Assembly: GCA_033439265.1 (NCBI GenBank)
Contig: JAVTVX010000027.1
Coordinates: 8,633,001 to 8,697,000 of the forward strand
DNA length: 64,000 nucleotides
From: Dillenia suffruticosa
Lineage: Eukaryota; Streptophyta; Magnoliopsida; Dilleniales; Dilleniaceae
Reading direction: 5' to 3'
Shown: piece by piece, positions 11,277 to 23,099 of the stretch
How the letters are laid out: the number at the start of each line of letters is the position of its first letter
Numbering within the stretch: position 1 is the stretch's first letter
The notes under the pieces: generated by a model
The model's input: only the letters and a program-made list of their open reading frames with translations
Told to the model about the DNA's origin: nothing
Database searches by the model: none
Made by a program: the position numbers and the translations under genes

Positions 11277-12991
11277 TGTTAAGTAAAAAAAAAAATTTGA
11301 TGATTATTAGGGGTAATTACAATCGATTTGAGTTAATTAACTAAAGTTTTAATAAAATAAGAAAATTGTTCAAATTGAATTCTGCATAGACAAGTCAACC
11401 TACACCAGAAACAAATCAACCTGTACATTCAAGACACTTAGTTCGAACGTAAGGTGTCGACCATTTATTGCCTTTGTCGCCTATTGAATGATCAAGTCAA
11501 CCTCACCATAACTCCAAGACAACTTGGAATTCAAAATTTTGAAATTTGGCTATGTTTAGAACACTTCAACATGACCTGAGTTGAATATGAGACGATATGA
11601 AAAATATGAGTTTCAGAACCCTAACTCTACATACAACCAAGTCGACTTGCCCAAGTGACAAGTCTATTTAAGCCTTAAATTGTAAGATCATAAGTCGACC
11701 TACACTTAGAGTAAGTCAACTTGTTAAATATAAATCTTAGAAACCAATTCTATAATATAAATAAGTCAACTTACTAGGAATACAAGTCAACTTGAGTTAT
11801 GCTCAGATAGAAAATGAGTTGACCCAAATATAAACCATATCGACCTAACTTCAAACATTAGCCCAAGACTAGTTAACCTAACTTTTACGTAGACAAGTCA
11901 ACCCAATATAATGATAAATCAACCTGAATATTAGTGTTGAAAATTTATCTAAGTATAGGAAATTACGAGTTGACCTGAGAAAACCAATGAGTCAACCTAT
12001 TAATTCATAGTCACATTAGTTTACAATCTAAATAAGTCAACCTAATCATTTTTCAAGTAGACATGAACCAATGATGAACTAATACTAAGTCGACTTGATA
12101 AATCAATAATTGACCCAGAGGTAAATAAGCATACAAGTCGACTCAATTATAATCCAAGTCGACTTGAGAAGTCAGGATAAGAGAAACTAATGTTTGTAAC
12201 TTTAGTTAGTTGACCCAAGTCTAGAATAGTTCAACTTGAGACTAGAATATGTCAACTCAACAAATATGTAAGTTGAGCAACATCTCTTACAAATCGACCC
12301 ATGAGTAATACAAGCAAACCTACCCTTCACATAGAAACATATGTAAGTTGACAAGTGCATCCATTGAGTCAACCTAAGCAATTTGAAAATTACAAAAGAA
12401 AGTCTACCTCACTGTTTGTCAAATTGACTTGAGCATTTCAAAATTCAAAAGTAAGTCGAGTTTCAACAGCTTGATTGCATATGAGGAACGTCTATATGCT
12501 CAGAAAAGCTATTACGAATTAAATGAAAAGCTCACCAACCTCGCCAAGCTCTGTGACACCTTTGACAACATTCAAGCATACTTTAACAGCACAAAAGCAT
12601 CCTATATTTCTTTTGTATTCTAAGTGTCCTTCACAAACACATTAGAAGAAAAAGCTTCAAGTTGTGTTTTTATTGTTTGTAACAAGTGAGATTTGAACTT
12701 AGAATTTACTTGCTTCGGGAAAGGGAAAGTAAGAGTGTTTGAGAAAAAACTTGTAAAGTTGGCTAGCACTTTGTAAAGTTAATGTGAAAACTAGGATTCA
12801 AAAATCCAGATAAAGTTTGGGAGTTAATTTATACCAAGAAGATAAATCACTATAAATTGTGTATCTATCATCTCTTACCTTTTTCTTTTCAATTTTTTTG
12901 TTCACATATTAATTTTATTTTAAAATCTTAGAAAAGATCAAAATTATTAAATAATCTATTCACCCTCTCTAAATTATCATATTTAGTGTCA
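11277..12991 (+). mobile_element. Copia 3' LTR (+ orientation)
   Basis: It starts TGTTAAGT directly after the PPT-like tract and ends ...ttatcatatttagtgtca. It is related to the LTR at 29038-30902 (opposite strand) from end to end, including aagttgtgtttttattg, the caccatataaatt-type box (here atcactataaattgtg) and the terminal attatca-atttagtgtca. About 11380-12430 is filled with GTCGAC-core motifs, including a perfect CAAGTCGACTTG at 12155-12166. By eye the two LTRs differ far more than the two 7-kb arms do, so the element is old. No target duplication could be confirmed. Confidence 0.8.
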
Positions 12992-13537
12992 ATGGAGTTC
13001 AGTTGAGAATTTTTCTTCCAAATTTTGTAATTCATTATCTCACATTCTCAAAAAAGTATCGAACTCTACGGCTAAAAAGAAGAAAATGAGAGAAAAAAAA
13101 CCTAAAAGTGTCACCTTAGATAAGTCTAAAAAAAAATCAAGGTTATGCTAAAATAGACCTAACCTAATAGGTCGAACCCTTAAAACAAAAAATAATTTTC
13201 AAGAATCCCAAAACAAAAATTTCGCTAATTTTCAATACTATAATTAAGAGTCCTCCTACTCCAAAAGTGATATGGGGTGTATTACTGATAGGGATGAAGA
13301 TAATTAATTCAGAAATGAGTCTTAATAATTATAGTTCTTGCTTTTCAAGAATTCTTGTTAATTTGGGAAGGCATCTTATTAATCGAGAAATTCTTGTTTC
13401 TCAAGAATTTATTATGAAATATTTTGGTTGTAGAAATTGTTTATTTAAAAGGTCCTTTTTTTTAAAGAATTATATCTATTGGTCCTTATGTAACCAAGAA
13501 GGGGAGTTGAATTAGTTGGTTCCAAGTTCTACATTTT
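12992..13537. other. AT-rich segment between copia 3' LTR and right arm; no gene seen
   Basis: Flanking sequence between the 3' end of the copia LTR and the breakpoint at 13538. It contains A-rich runs and a short ORF (13267-13515) with no recognisable domain. A short palindrome-like stretch occurs near 13338-13402 (ttcttg ... caagaatt). Confidence 0.5.
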
Positions 13538-14887
13538 ACTCCACTTAAAATCTCAATTAAATTTATGGACAAACTATATGAAATATACTAATATAAGTGC
13601 AAAAATTAAAGAGTTGGAATAGAGAGATTAAACCCAATTTATAGTGATTCGGACTTGTGTACGTTTAATCTTCCAGCTCAGAAAGTTAGGGTCCAGCGAA
13701 AAATTCCACAAGAGTTACAAACTTAAGTACAACCACTTATTGACAATCCGCACCTCCAATATTAAGGATAACTTAGTCTAACAAGACTCAATTTTAACTC
13801 TCACTCAACTAGTCCATCCTCACACCAAATGTTTCTCACACTATCTCAAATTTGTAAGACTATACAATAGCTAAATAATACAAAACAAATACAAAAACAA
13901 TCTCTGCAAAATAATTCTATATGATAGACACTTTACTAGACTATTCAAGTATCCAACTTCCAGATCTAATATTTTACTCCGAAGGTATCGAAATGACTCT
14001 GTAAAAAATTCTAAATATTCTCAGTATATTACACTTTAAATTCCAGGAAGTCTGCTTGCAAGACTGGTCACTATCATGAAGATATAAGGTTGCAAAGTTG
14101 AATCTCCACCATATCTTCTTATTTTTACCTCTATAAATGTTTGAATCTAGACATCGACAATCCTTCTTTAATTTGATATTTTCAAGTTTGAAAATGGTAG
14201 ACTATTGGAGAAGTTATATGTGACAAAATCTCCCTTAAAAATCAGTTTCATGTTCCCAGAAACTTGCTTTTACATCAGTAAATAATTTGAATTTGAATGT
14301 TCAATCACCAGAACCTTTGATGATGTATTTAGACATGATTTTAGACTAAGTGTAGCACCCAATCTATACTTAATCTACTGAGTTATGTCTTGATTTGAGA
14401 TAAAAATGCATTTGCTTCAAAAACTATCCAAATTCTATAATGTCATGACTTCTTCTTTAGAAACATGATGTTTCTATGCTCAATGTTTTTATGCTTGTGT
14501 TTAGACATCTTAATATTTGTTCAAAACCTTTATAAGATGCTAGATTGAAAGTTGTTTATTTTTAGGCGTAGTCCAATGTTAGTCCTTTGTTAATGCCTAC
14601 TTGTTACGTTCATTTGTATCACAACAGGAAGAATTTGCCCATTTCAATATGTTAATTAACCAAGTTATAGTCAATGATGACAAAGATCAGAGTACTAATA
14701 CCTCTCAGTCACAAGATTAAGAGGTGGAATTAAGGGTTTTGGATAGTAGATGGATCTAATATTCGAATGTATGGAATGACGTTTTGAAGAAATTGCAAAT
14801 CAGTTGGATAATCAAAGTATCAATGTTAAATAAATATGGAAGATGATTGGTTTCGAGCCTGAGATGATTTGGGTTGTAGACAATTGT

Positions 14888-17343
14888 TGTTGGAAAAATG
14901 CATTTTGATGAGTAAAACTTAGCAAAACTAAGTTAAGTGATAGTAAAATAGGTTAGAATGATGAAAGATTATTTTGAAAAGAATTGGATCAAATTTAAGA
15001 ATATATAAGTCATTTACTTAATTACAAACCTGAACAAGTTGAAGCATTCATAAAACAAGTCTACTTGTTAAGTAAAGATCAACATTTGAATTGAGATAAT
15101 AGATTAGCTAAGTCGACTCGCCTATGAAACCAAGTCGACTCCAAAGACAGACCATGAAAGCAATGAAATGACTAAATGTGAGTCTGAAAACAAATCGATC
15201 TGTCTAAAAGCATAAGTCAACCTGTCCTATTTAAACATTAGATAAGTCACAAATTTAAACTCCTAATGGTCAAAAATTTTAATATGAAATGGCCAAAAAC
15301 AAAATTACGTAATCTATATTAAGGTCAAGTTGACCTGGTATAATCATGAGTCAACCTGCCACTTTAACACTTAGAAAAATTTGTGGAAGCAAAACTAACT
15401 CATTAGCCATAGGTCACAAGGAATTAGCACATCAGCCACAAGTTAGAACACATGTTACGACATGACCCGCCTAAAGATAGTCACAGGCCAGGACCTAAAG
15501 CTGAAGTAAAATTCAAGACCAAGTTTATTTACACATTGTACAAGTCGACTTGTACACTTGGACTTAGAACATTTTATAATTATTGAATAATTTTTCCTAT
15601 TTCTAACATTTTAAATGATCTCAAACTTAAGTCAACCTATACATATGCAGTACATTGAAAAACCCAAAGGCCATTATGAACAAGTTGACTTAACCCGTGT
15701 TTAAGTCAATCTGCATATATCATAAACTTTATTGAACACTCCGCTAGTCGACTACAAGAACTAGTAAGTCAACTTACATGAGCCAAAATGAAAAATATCC
15801 TAAGTCAAGTTGCACTAAGTTGACTTGTTACAAATAGAAGTTGACTTGCATCAGTCTCAATACAAAAATACTTAAATAGTGTTAAGCACAAATCGACTAG
15901 AAACCAATACCAAGTCGACCTGCATGAGCTCAGAAGTAAAGATGCTTAAGTACCATCAGAGCCCAAGTCAACTTGAAGTATAGAGAAGTCGACTTGCAAA
16001 AACAACACAGTGAAAAATACTTAAGCAAAATGATATCCAAGTTGACCTGTAGAGAGCATAAGTCGACCTGCACATACCGTAGACCTCACGGGACACTCCA
16101 CTAGTTGACTACTTGAAATAGTAAGTCAACTTACATGAGCCAAAATAAAAAATATATTAAGTCAAGTTGTACTAAATCGACCTATTACAAATAGAAGTCA
16201 ACTTGCATAAGTCTTAATGCAAAAATACTTAAATAGTGTCAAGCACAAGCCAACTAGAAAATAATACCAAGTTGACGTACATGAGCCAAGAAGTAAAGAT
16301 ATTTAAGTACCATCAAAGCCCAAGTTGACTTGAAGTATAAAGAAGTCGACTTGCAAAAACAACATAGTAAAAAACACTTAAGCAAAATGATGTCCAAGTC
16401 AACCTGAAGAGAGCGACTTGCACGAGCCACATTATGAAAAGTACTAATAGGCAAAAGTTGACCTGCAGAGAGTACAAGCTGACTTACATGTGCAACAAGA
16501 CAAAAATATTCAAGCAGCACACAACACAAGTCAACTTGACACAAATATGAAGTCAACTCACTCTAGCTATAGATATTATAGAATTCAAAACTCAGTCAAC
16601 CTTAAGAAAGAAGAAGTCAACTCGATATGAACAATAGTTCATTGTTTAGAAAAGCTGTTCGAGTATTAAATAAAACCAACTTCCTACAACGGTTATTTCT
16701 ATATCATTAAATGAAGCCCAATGGCTCTTTTGATTTCACAAGCTTAAATACAACACTCCAACAGAAGATTCAACAACTTTTACAACTCAGGAACATTGTT
16801 GAACAACGATCTTATGCAAGCTTAATTCTCTTTATGTTGTATTATCATTTTAGACTTAAACAAAACATAAGAAGTTAAAAGATCCATACTTATATTTTTG
16901 TATCACCTCCAAATCTTTGTGAAAAATGAAAAGAATTTTTTTTTTTAAATCTGGCCTTAAAAGGTGTTTGAGTGAAATACGATTTAGATTGATAACTCCA
17001 GTACAAAGTTATTAGGGAGTGTTTGAGAGAAACACTTGTAAGTTCCCACAACACTTATGTGAGCAAGTTGGTTAAGGTTTGAATAGCTCTTGTACAAACT
17101 AATTGGTTGTATTATTTTGGAAGAAAATAATGAATTAGAAAATTTAAATGAAGTATGAGATTAGACGTATATCGGGAAAGATGGAACCACTATAAATCCT
17201 TAGTGTTGATCTTTTTTGCTTTCTCCACAATCTTCATTCAAACCACAAAAAAAAAAAAAATCAAAAAGAGCAAAAAATAACCTATTCATCCCCTTTAGAT
17301 TGTTCATTGCTATTTCAATTGTAGAACTATCATCAACATCATT
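14888..17343 (+). mobile_element. Long copia-type LTR (mirror copy), + orientation
   Basis: Mirror of the LTR-like sequence at 3275-5729. It starts TGTTGGAAAAATGC at 14888 and ends near tattcatcccctttagattg. It carries the same motif array, with a perfect CAAGTCGACTTG at 15541-15552. Confidence 0.6.
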
Positions 17344-18873
17344 GTAGACACCATGTCTATATTGAAGAACTTGAGCAAAGAAGATAATTTATTTGTCCAA
17401 CCTAAAAGAAATGGCTAGTTTAAAAGGTTTGTTTAGTCAAAAGGAGACCAACAAATTCAAACTAAATGTAGGTATTTCTTATTTTAATAGAATTCTTAAT
17501 ATTGATAGAAGTAAAGTCAATCAGATTAATCTTGCAAAAATTTTAGTAGGGATAATTATAAAACTTTTATCGATAGAAGTAAAGCAATTTAGGGCATTTG
17601 TACACATAGTGATCGACAAAAAGAGAATAAATTGGCTAGGAAACAGAAGGTGGTGGAAGCCATAGAAATACCTAAGTTGACAAACCCTTATGTTAGGCTA
17701 ACATTAACTAAGTGTTCAAGTGCAATTAACTTGGTGATAATCCAATGATTTCCCCCAAGCGAGGGAGTCTATATAGTAGAGTAAGAGGAGGAAGATGAGA
17801 TTTGCTATGATCGTGATCGTAATGATGTCGAATATAGAAAGATGATGATATAAGCCCTAGTCATAAGATGCTTTATATGAAAATTCTCTCTTCTTTTCCA
17901 AGAGTTTTTCCCTCTTTGGGACCACATGATTGCATATTGGAAACCTGTTCTCCAACAAACTTCCTACCACAGTTCTTTTAGGAGAATTAGATTTATTTCT
18001 TATTCATTGTACCATATTTAAATAAAGAAAAATTAGGATCTACAATAAAATAGGTTTTTAACTAAAACAAACTCCTAAAATTAATAATTCCAAAAATAAG
18101 AAAACTACTATTCTACAAAAATAACTATCAATTCTAAGTATTTTCATAGAAACTTTCCTTCTTATGAATGTCTATCAATTCCTAAATATTCTCCTAGAAT
18201 ATTTCTTTCGTATGAATGCATTGTGCACATCATTACTCTTCTCTTGGATAAAGAGCTTGTCCTCAAGCTTGAATTTAGGATAAGTCTTCTCAAAGTTGTC
18301 AAGAAACTTTTAAGAAGCCACATCCCTCATCATCTTCTTTAGACTTAGTCAATTCTACCCAAAACAACTTCTTGTATCTATGTTCCCGAAAGAATGTTTC
18401 ATCACAATTGATATGAAGCCCCTTCATCTTCGTTCCTCTATCTCTATCTTAGTTAACATCTTAAAAAAGGCATGTTTGTTCTCTCAAAATACTTCAAAAT
18501 TTCCCTTTCATGTAGTTATCCCTCTAATGGTTGTTTTTAGACCGTTCAAAGTAGGTGTTGCTTTATGGTTCCCCCCAACGCAACTTGGTTACTTATATGT
18601 GGAGGCCAAATTCATAGTAGTTCCAAAGCTATTGGATTGCTACAGTACTACCTCTAGTTGCAAACTCTCCATGAGTCCAACAATGAATAAGCAAACTTGT
18701 TATTTTGTGGAGAGTTTTGAAATAAAAGCTAGTAAGGACTAAAACTCCCTTTGATACTCCTCTACTATCCGTATTTGTTTTAAGTTGGCCAACTTGCCAT
18801 GGGATTGAAATGGGCTGAATCTCAAGTGGCACTACTCGGTACATGTCTCCTGGTTCATGTCTCCTGGTTCATG

Positions 18874-19071
18874 CTTGCCCCATCATGCTTCATTTTAGAA
18901 AAACTACAACTGCGCTACTCCATTAAGATAGAATGTTGCTAGCCCACCTTCATGCTTTCAAGCATTCTCTAATTTTCAAAGAATTACTTACACCTATGGA
19001 TCCAAATCAGGAGATCCTTAGTACAATCATATGATGGAAATTCTAGTTTAGAAAACCTAGGGATGACAATC
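18874..19071 (-). pseudogene. Ty3/gypsy gag remnant (mirror copy)
   Basis: Reverse-complement copy of the gag remnant at 1548-1745, inside the right arm of the inverted repeat, with the same in-frame stops. The shared stops show that the gag was already dead when the arm was duplicated. Confidence 0.55.
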
Positions 19072-20623
19072 CCTCTTTCTTGTCACGTACTTTGCTCTTC
19101 CCCTTGGTATGTGAGGGTGCAACTGCTACTTCCCATCTTATTATCTTTGCTACCCCTTACAACTTTTATAGAATCCCTTCTAATTGTGAGTTCATCATTA
19201 TTTGCTGTTGCTAAAACAACTTCTCGCGAAATTGTTGGCGCTCCTCCAACAGAGACAGTTCATATCAAGATCCCTCATGAACCTCTCTATTTGGTTAGGC
19301 GTTTTTAGGACGATTGTCTCTAATACAAAGTTGATATGAGCCCTAGTATAGGATTGTCACATGATACTATAGGAAAATCATCTCTTTGCTTGTTAGAGTT
19401 TTCCAAAAATAAGTAAACTATTATTCTAAAGAGATAAATATCAACTCCTATATCGTCTTTTAGAAGTTCTCTAGATAGTTTAAATTGGAGGAGATTCATT
19501 CATTTTGTCAATGGAGTCTTGGTTCTCTGCAACCCGTAACTTCATAGTCACAAGTTTTGTCTCAAATTTAAGATCGATTTTGATGATTGCGATATGCATT
19601 TGTATAAATTGTTATTAGTTGTTATGAGTATAACATTCATTAAATAGCATCGAATATTTTTGTTGTCTAAATCTACTTGATTTACTATCGACACCCACAC
19701 TGTTGTACTTTCTAATATATATTTGTTGTTTGAAAATTGTCAAAATATAGAATTAGATATTTTTGTTACTCTCGTCTACTTTACAACATAATATAATCAT
19801 TATAACTAAACATATCGACTTCCACAACAAATAATTAATGAAAAAAAATCAACATTTCAAAAGTTCAATTTTAGAACTTGAGATTATCAGTTCGACTTAT
19901 CCTTACTTTAGGTTGACTTTTTATCTTCACAGGTCAACTTGCTTTGTCTTGCATAGGTCAAGCTAGTTTAACTCTAAATTTATATAGGTCAAGCATGATT
20001 TCATGTACAACTTGATTTCCCAATTCAGGTTGAATGTATTTGACTTATCAGTTAGGTTGACTTCTTCAGATCTTCTTCAGGTCGACTTGAACTTACTTCA
20101 AGTCGATTTGCCCTTGCCTCAAGTTGACTTGTATTCGATTAGCTTTAGAGTTCCTCAAGTCTTTTGTTTTTGAGCCATCCTGAGTAGGTCTAATTCTGTG
20201 TAGCTGATCTGATTCTGGGCAATATTGATTTTAAGCTGTCTTGAACAATCATGAGTAATACTGAGCAATTCTTTTTTGAGTAGAGCAGGTCTAATATAGG
20301 TTGAGCAAATCAAGCATGTTAACTTCCTTTTACCTCTGGTTGACTCATCTTTTGTTTAAGTCAACTTGAACTTCGTTTAGAAATTACAGTTTCGAGCTTT
20401 GGTTCATGAGGTCGATTTCTCATACTCTGTTAAGCTGACCATGTTGACTTTTGTTCTGATCCATTTTGTTCTCCTTATGTCAACTTATCTTTTGATCATG
20501 CTTCCTCTTTGCTCTTGAATTCTTCAGTTGTACTGCTTTTCTGTTACTCTTGATTTCTTTGGTTTTGATGATATTTTTGTTGTTACTCTTGAATTATTTA
20601 TTGTTTTTTTGTTTTCAAGAGTT

Positions 20624-22107
20624 TTGAACTTAGGGAAATTCATGTTTTGTGTTTAGGTCGACTAGTGTACTTGTTCTATGAAGTGTATCTTTGAGCACGT
20701 CAACTCATGCATACAATAAGTCGACCGTGCACTATGTAACTTAAGCATTTTCATGTAACTTGACTTATTTTTTCCCTAGATCAACTTGAGCTCAAGGTCT
20801 CTCAAGCTTATAAGTGTTCAAAATTTGTGTAGGTCGACTTAAAATTGAGTTTACTTAAAATTTTCTAAGTCAAGCATTTTCAAGAAAATTTCTTCTTTTG
20901 AGTTCCTCATGCAAGTCAATTTTCTCTTGCTTTAACATGTTATTTTATGTTCTAAGTTTTTCATTTTCAAACATCAATTTGTTCTTATCTTTCTCTAGTT
21001 TGGTCATTTCCTTCTTTCATGCACCATTTTTCTTGCTCATATTTTTCAAGTCTATTATGGATTCTAATAATGTATCATGCAGTTCATTCAAAGAAAGTTC
21101 ATTGTTGAAATATGAATCAGAAAAGTAAGAAGTTGAAGAGATTACCTCATCACTAGGATCGTCCTCTAATGTCATGAAGCACAAATTTTCTTGCCCCTGT
21201 TCATGTCCTTCTCACTTGAGCTGTTATCACTCCGTGCTGTTGAGCCTTTTTCTTTTCCCCTTTCTCATTCTTCTCTGCCTTCTTTAACATAGGACAATCA
21301 ACCTTGACATAACCAAACTTCTTGTACTCATAGCACCTTATTTCATCCTCGCTTTCTAGTTTCTTAAATTCTTTCCTTCCTCTATTTTTCTTCAACATCA
21401 TAAATTTCTTGAATTTTCTGGTTAAAAGTGCCATGTCTTCATCTTCATCATTACTTAAACTGCTTTCATCACTTTCCGCCTTCAAGGCTATAGATTTTTC
21501 TCTTTCTTCATTGCTATTTCTATTGGAGTTCATATTCATTTCATGGATTGTTAAAGAACCCACCAATTGATCCATTATAAGAGTTTCCGAGTTCTTTGAT
21601 TCTTTAATCACAGTAACCTTGGCTTCCTATGAATTAGGAATGCATCGGAATACCTTATCAACCATAACTTCTTGACTTATTCCTTTGCCCAACAATCTTA
21701 ACTCATTTATGATGGTATTGAATCTTGTTATTATGTCTCTCACTATTTCACCATCCTTTATCTTAAAAGCTTTATTTTGAGCATTCTTATCTTATTCTTC
21801 CTTACTTGATTTGTTCCATCATAGGTAGCCTCCAACATTTCCCATATCTCCTTTGACATAATGCATAAAGGGATTCGATTATATTCATCTAGATTTAATG
21901 CTAAATGAGTCAAATTGACTGCCTTGCAAATTGATCTATATGATCTCTAATATTCCAGAGTCAGATTCTTCATTTTCATCGAAACTTTTACTACATCGAT
22001 TTCTTCGGTTGGAAATTCAATTCCTTCTTTTATAATCTCCCAACCTGTCTCATCTTGAGCAATGATGAAGTTTCTTATCCTTTGCTTCCAATAGCTATAA
22101 TTATTGT
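20624..22107 (-). pseudogene. Ty1/copia gag remnant, main part
   Basis: On the - strand from 22107 the frame reads NNYSYWKQRIRNFIIAQDE, WEIIKEGIEFP and later EKSIALKAESDES, ALLTRKFKKFMMLKKNRGRK. A zinc-knuckle relic follows as CYEYKKFGYVKVDCP (about 21295-21340), in which the second Cys and the His of CX2CX4HX4C are lost. Further on come ENLCFMTLEDDPSDEVI and an acidic, coiled-coil-rich linker (SLNELHDTLLESIIDLKN, MTKLEKDKNKLMFENEKLR). These match the UBN2-type gag of Sirevirus-like copia elements. The first 25 codons are displaced to 28912-28986 by a gypsy insertion. Stops and frameshifts make it non-functional. Confidence 0.8.
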
Positions 22108-22812
22108 TGTTAGAGATGGATTTAGCTCCACTGATGAAGAGTTTGCTGACTCGAATGGGTTGATTAATCATCTGTTGATCATGGAGAATAAGACTTGCAA
22201 AAAACTACCAGAGGTTGCGCTGGCTAGGAAGACTCCGATACTCAAGTCAAAAAGTGGTTTTTGAAAAGAGAGAAACAGACTGAAAGAAAGAGCTTTGTGT
22301 CATGCGTATGGTGTAAGTTCAAAGAGAAGAGAGGACTTACAATGAGATATATATAGTCTACCTACATGAGTTTCATATGCTTTCGGGGTATTAAAACCCT
22401 AATTTTCAAGTAGAGAAGTCCCGAGATTATGAGGATCGCGGTGAGAGTATCTCAAAGATTTGAAATACTATTATATGAAGAGGGCCAAATCATAAAAGAT
22501 TCCTATACTTATCAGCAGCAATCAAAGGTTTCTTTTCCTTTTACGGGAGGTTAACTCCGTGCTTTGAGGGAGGACGTATGCTATCCCTAGCTAAGTATGG
22601 TCATGGAACACCTAGCAGATTTAGGGGCCAATCAAGCAGTTACCAAGAAGAAGCGGGTCAACATATACCAAGAGAGTGGGATGTGGCTACCCGTATAGGG
22701 GATGAATCCCGTATGGATGACAAGCTTTCGGTCGTGTTGTGTTCATTGGGCCATGAATTCAAAAAAAAAAAGCTTTAAGTCCCATGGTAATGGGCCTTTA
22801 GATTATGTTCCA
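22108..22812 (-). repeat. Element 1 3' LTR
   Basis: Related along its whole length to 28226-28911 (shared blocks include agtctacctacatgagttt, aaatactattat, cttatcagcagca and ggttaactcc). On the - strand it starts TGGAACATAATC and ends ...ctctaaca. It is preceded on the - strand by a purine-rich tract (aggagtcagaggcatgta). Confidence 0.85.
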
Positions 22813-23099
22813 TTACATGCCTCTGACTCCTAGTGTCGTTCCATAGGAAAGACCTCAGTAGTAGTATTAAACGGATGGGAATTTGAAAAGATGTTTGTAT
22901 GTCGCATTAAATGCAATACATTCCATTTTGGTCTTCATGAAGCGTCTTCAACGTGCTTTATAAGATGCAGCATTTAATTGGTTCATGCATTATTGTGTTT
23001 GCTTTTTTACGGTTTTTACTTTCAATCGGAATGGCACTTTGTAGACCGCTTTCTGTGAAATCCCTAGGCAATACTCAAGAAAAGAAAATTGAGTCAAAA

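Larger units (their letters stand above)
13538..20623 (-). repeat. Right arm of the 7.1-kb inverted repeat
   Basis: Mirror of 1-7079. Read on the - strand, it continues without a visible break from the copia gag remnant lying to its right (20624-22107), which suggests that this copy keeps the original order gag, then arm. Its inner end at 13538 is a breakpoint: the next bases (13537 and below) do not match the left copy, which goes on into the hairpin and copia RT. Differences from the left arm are scattered single bases. Confidence 0.95.
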
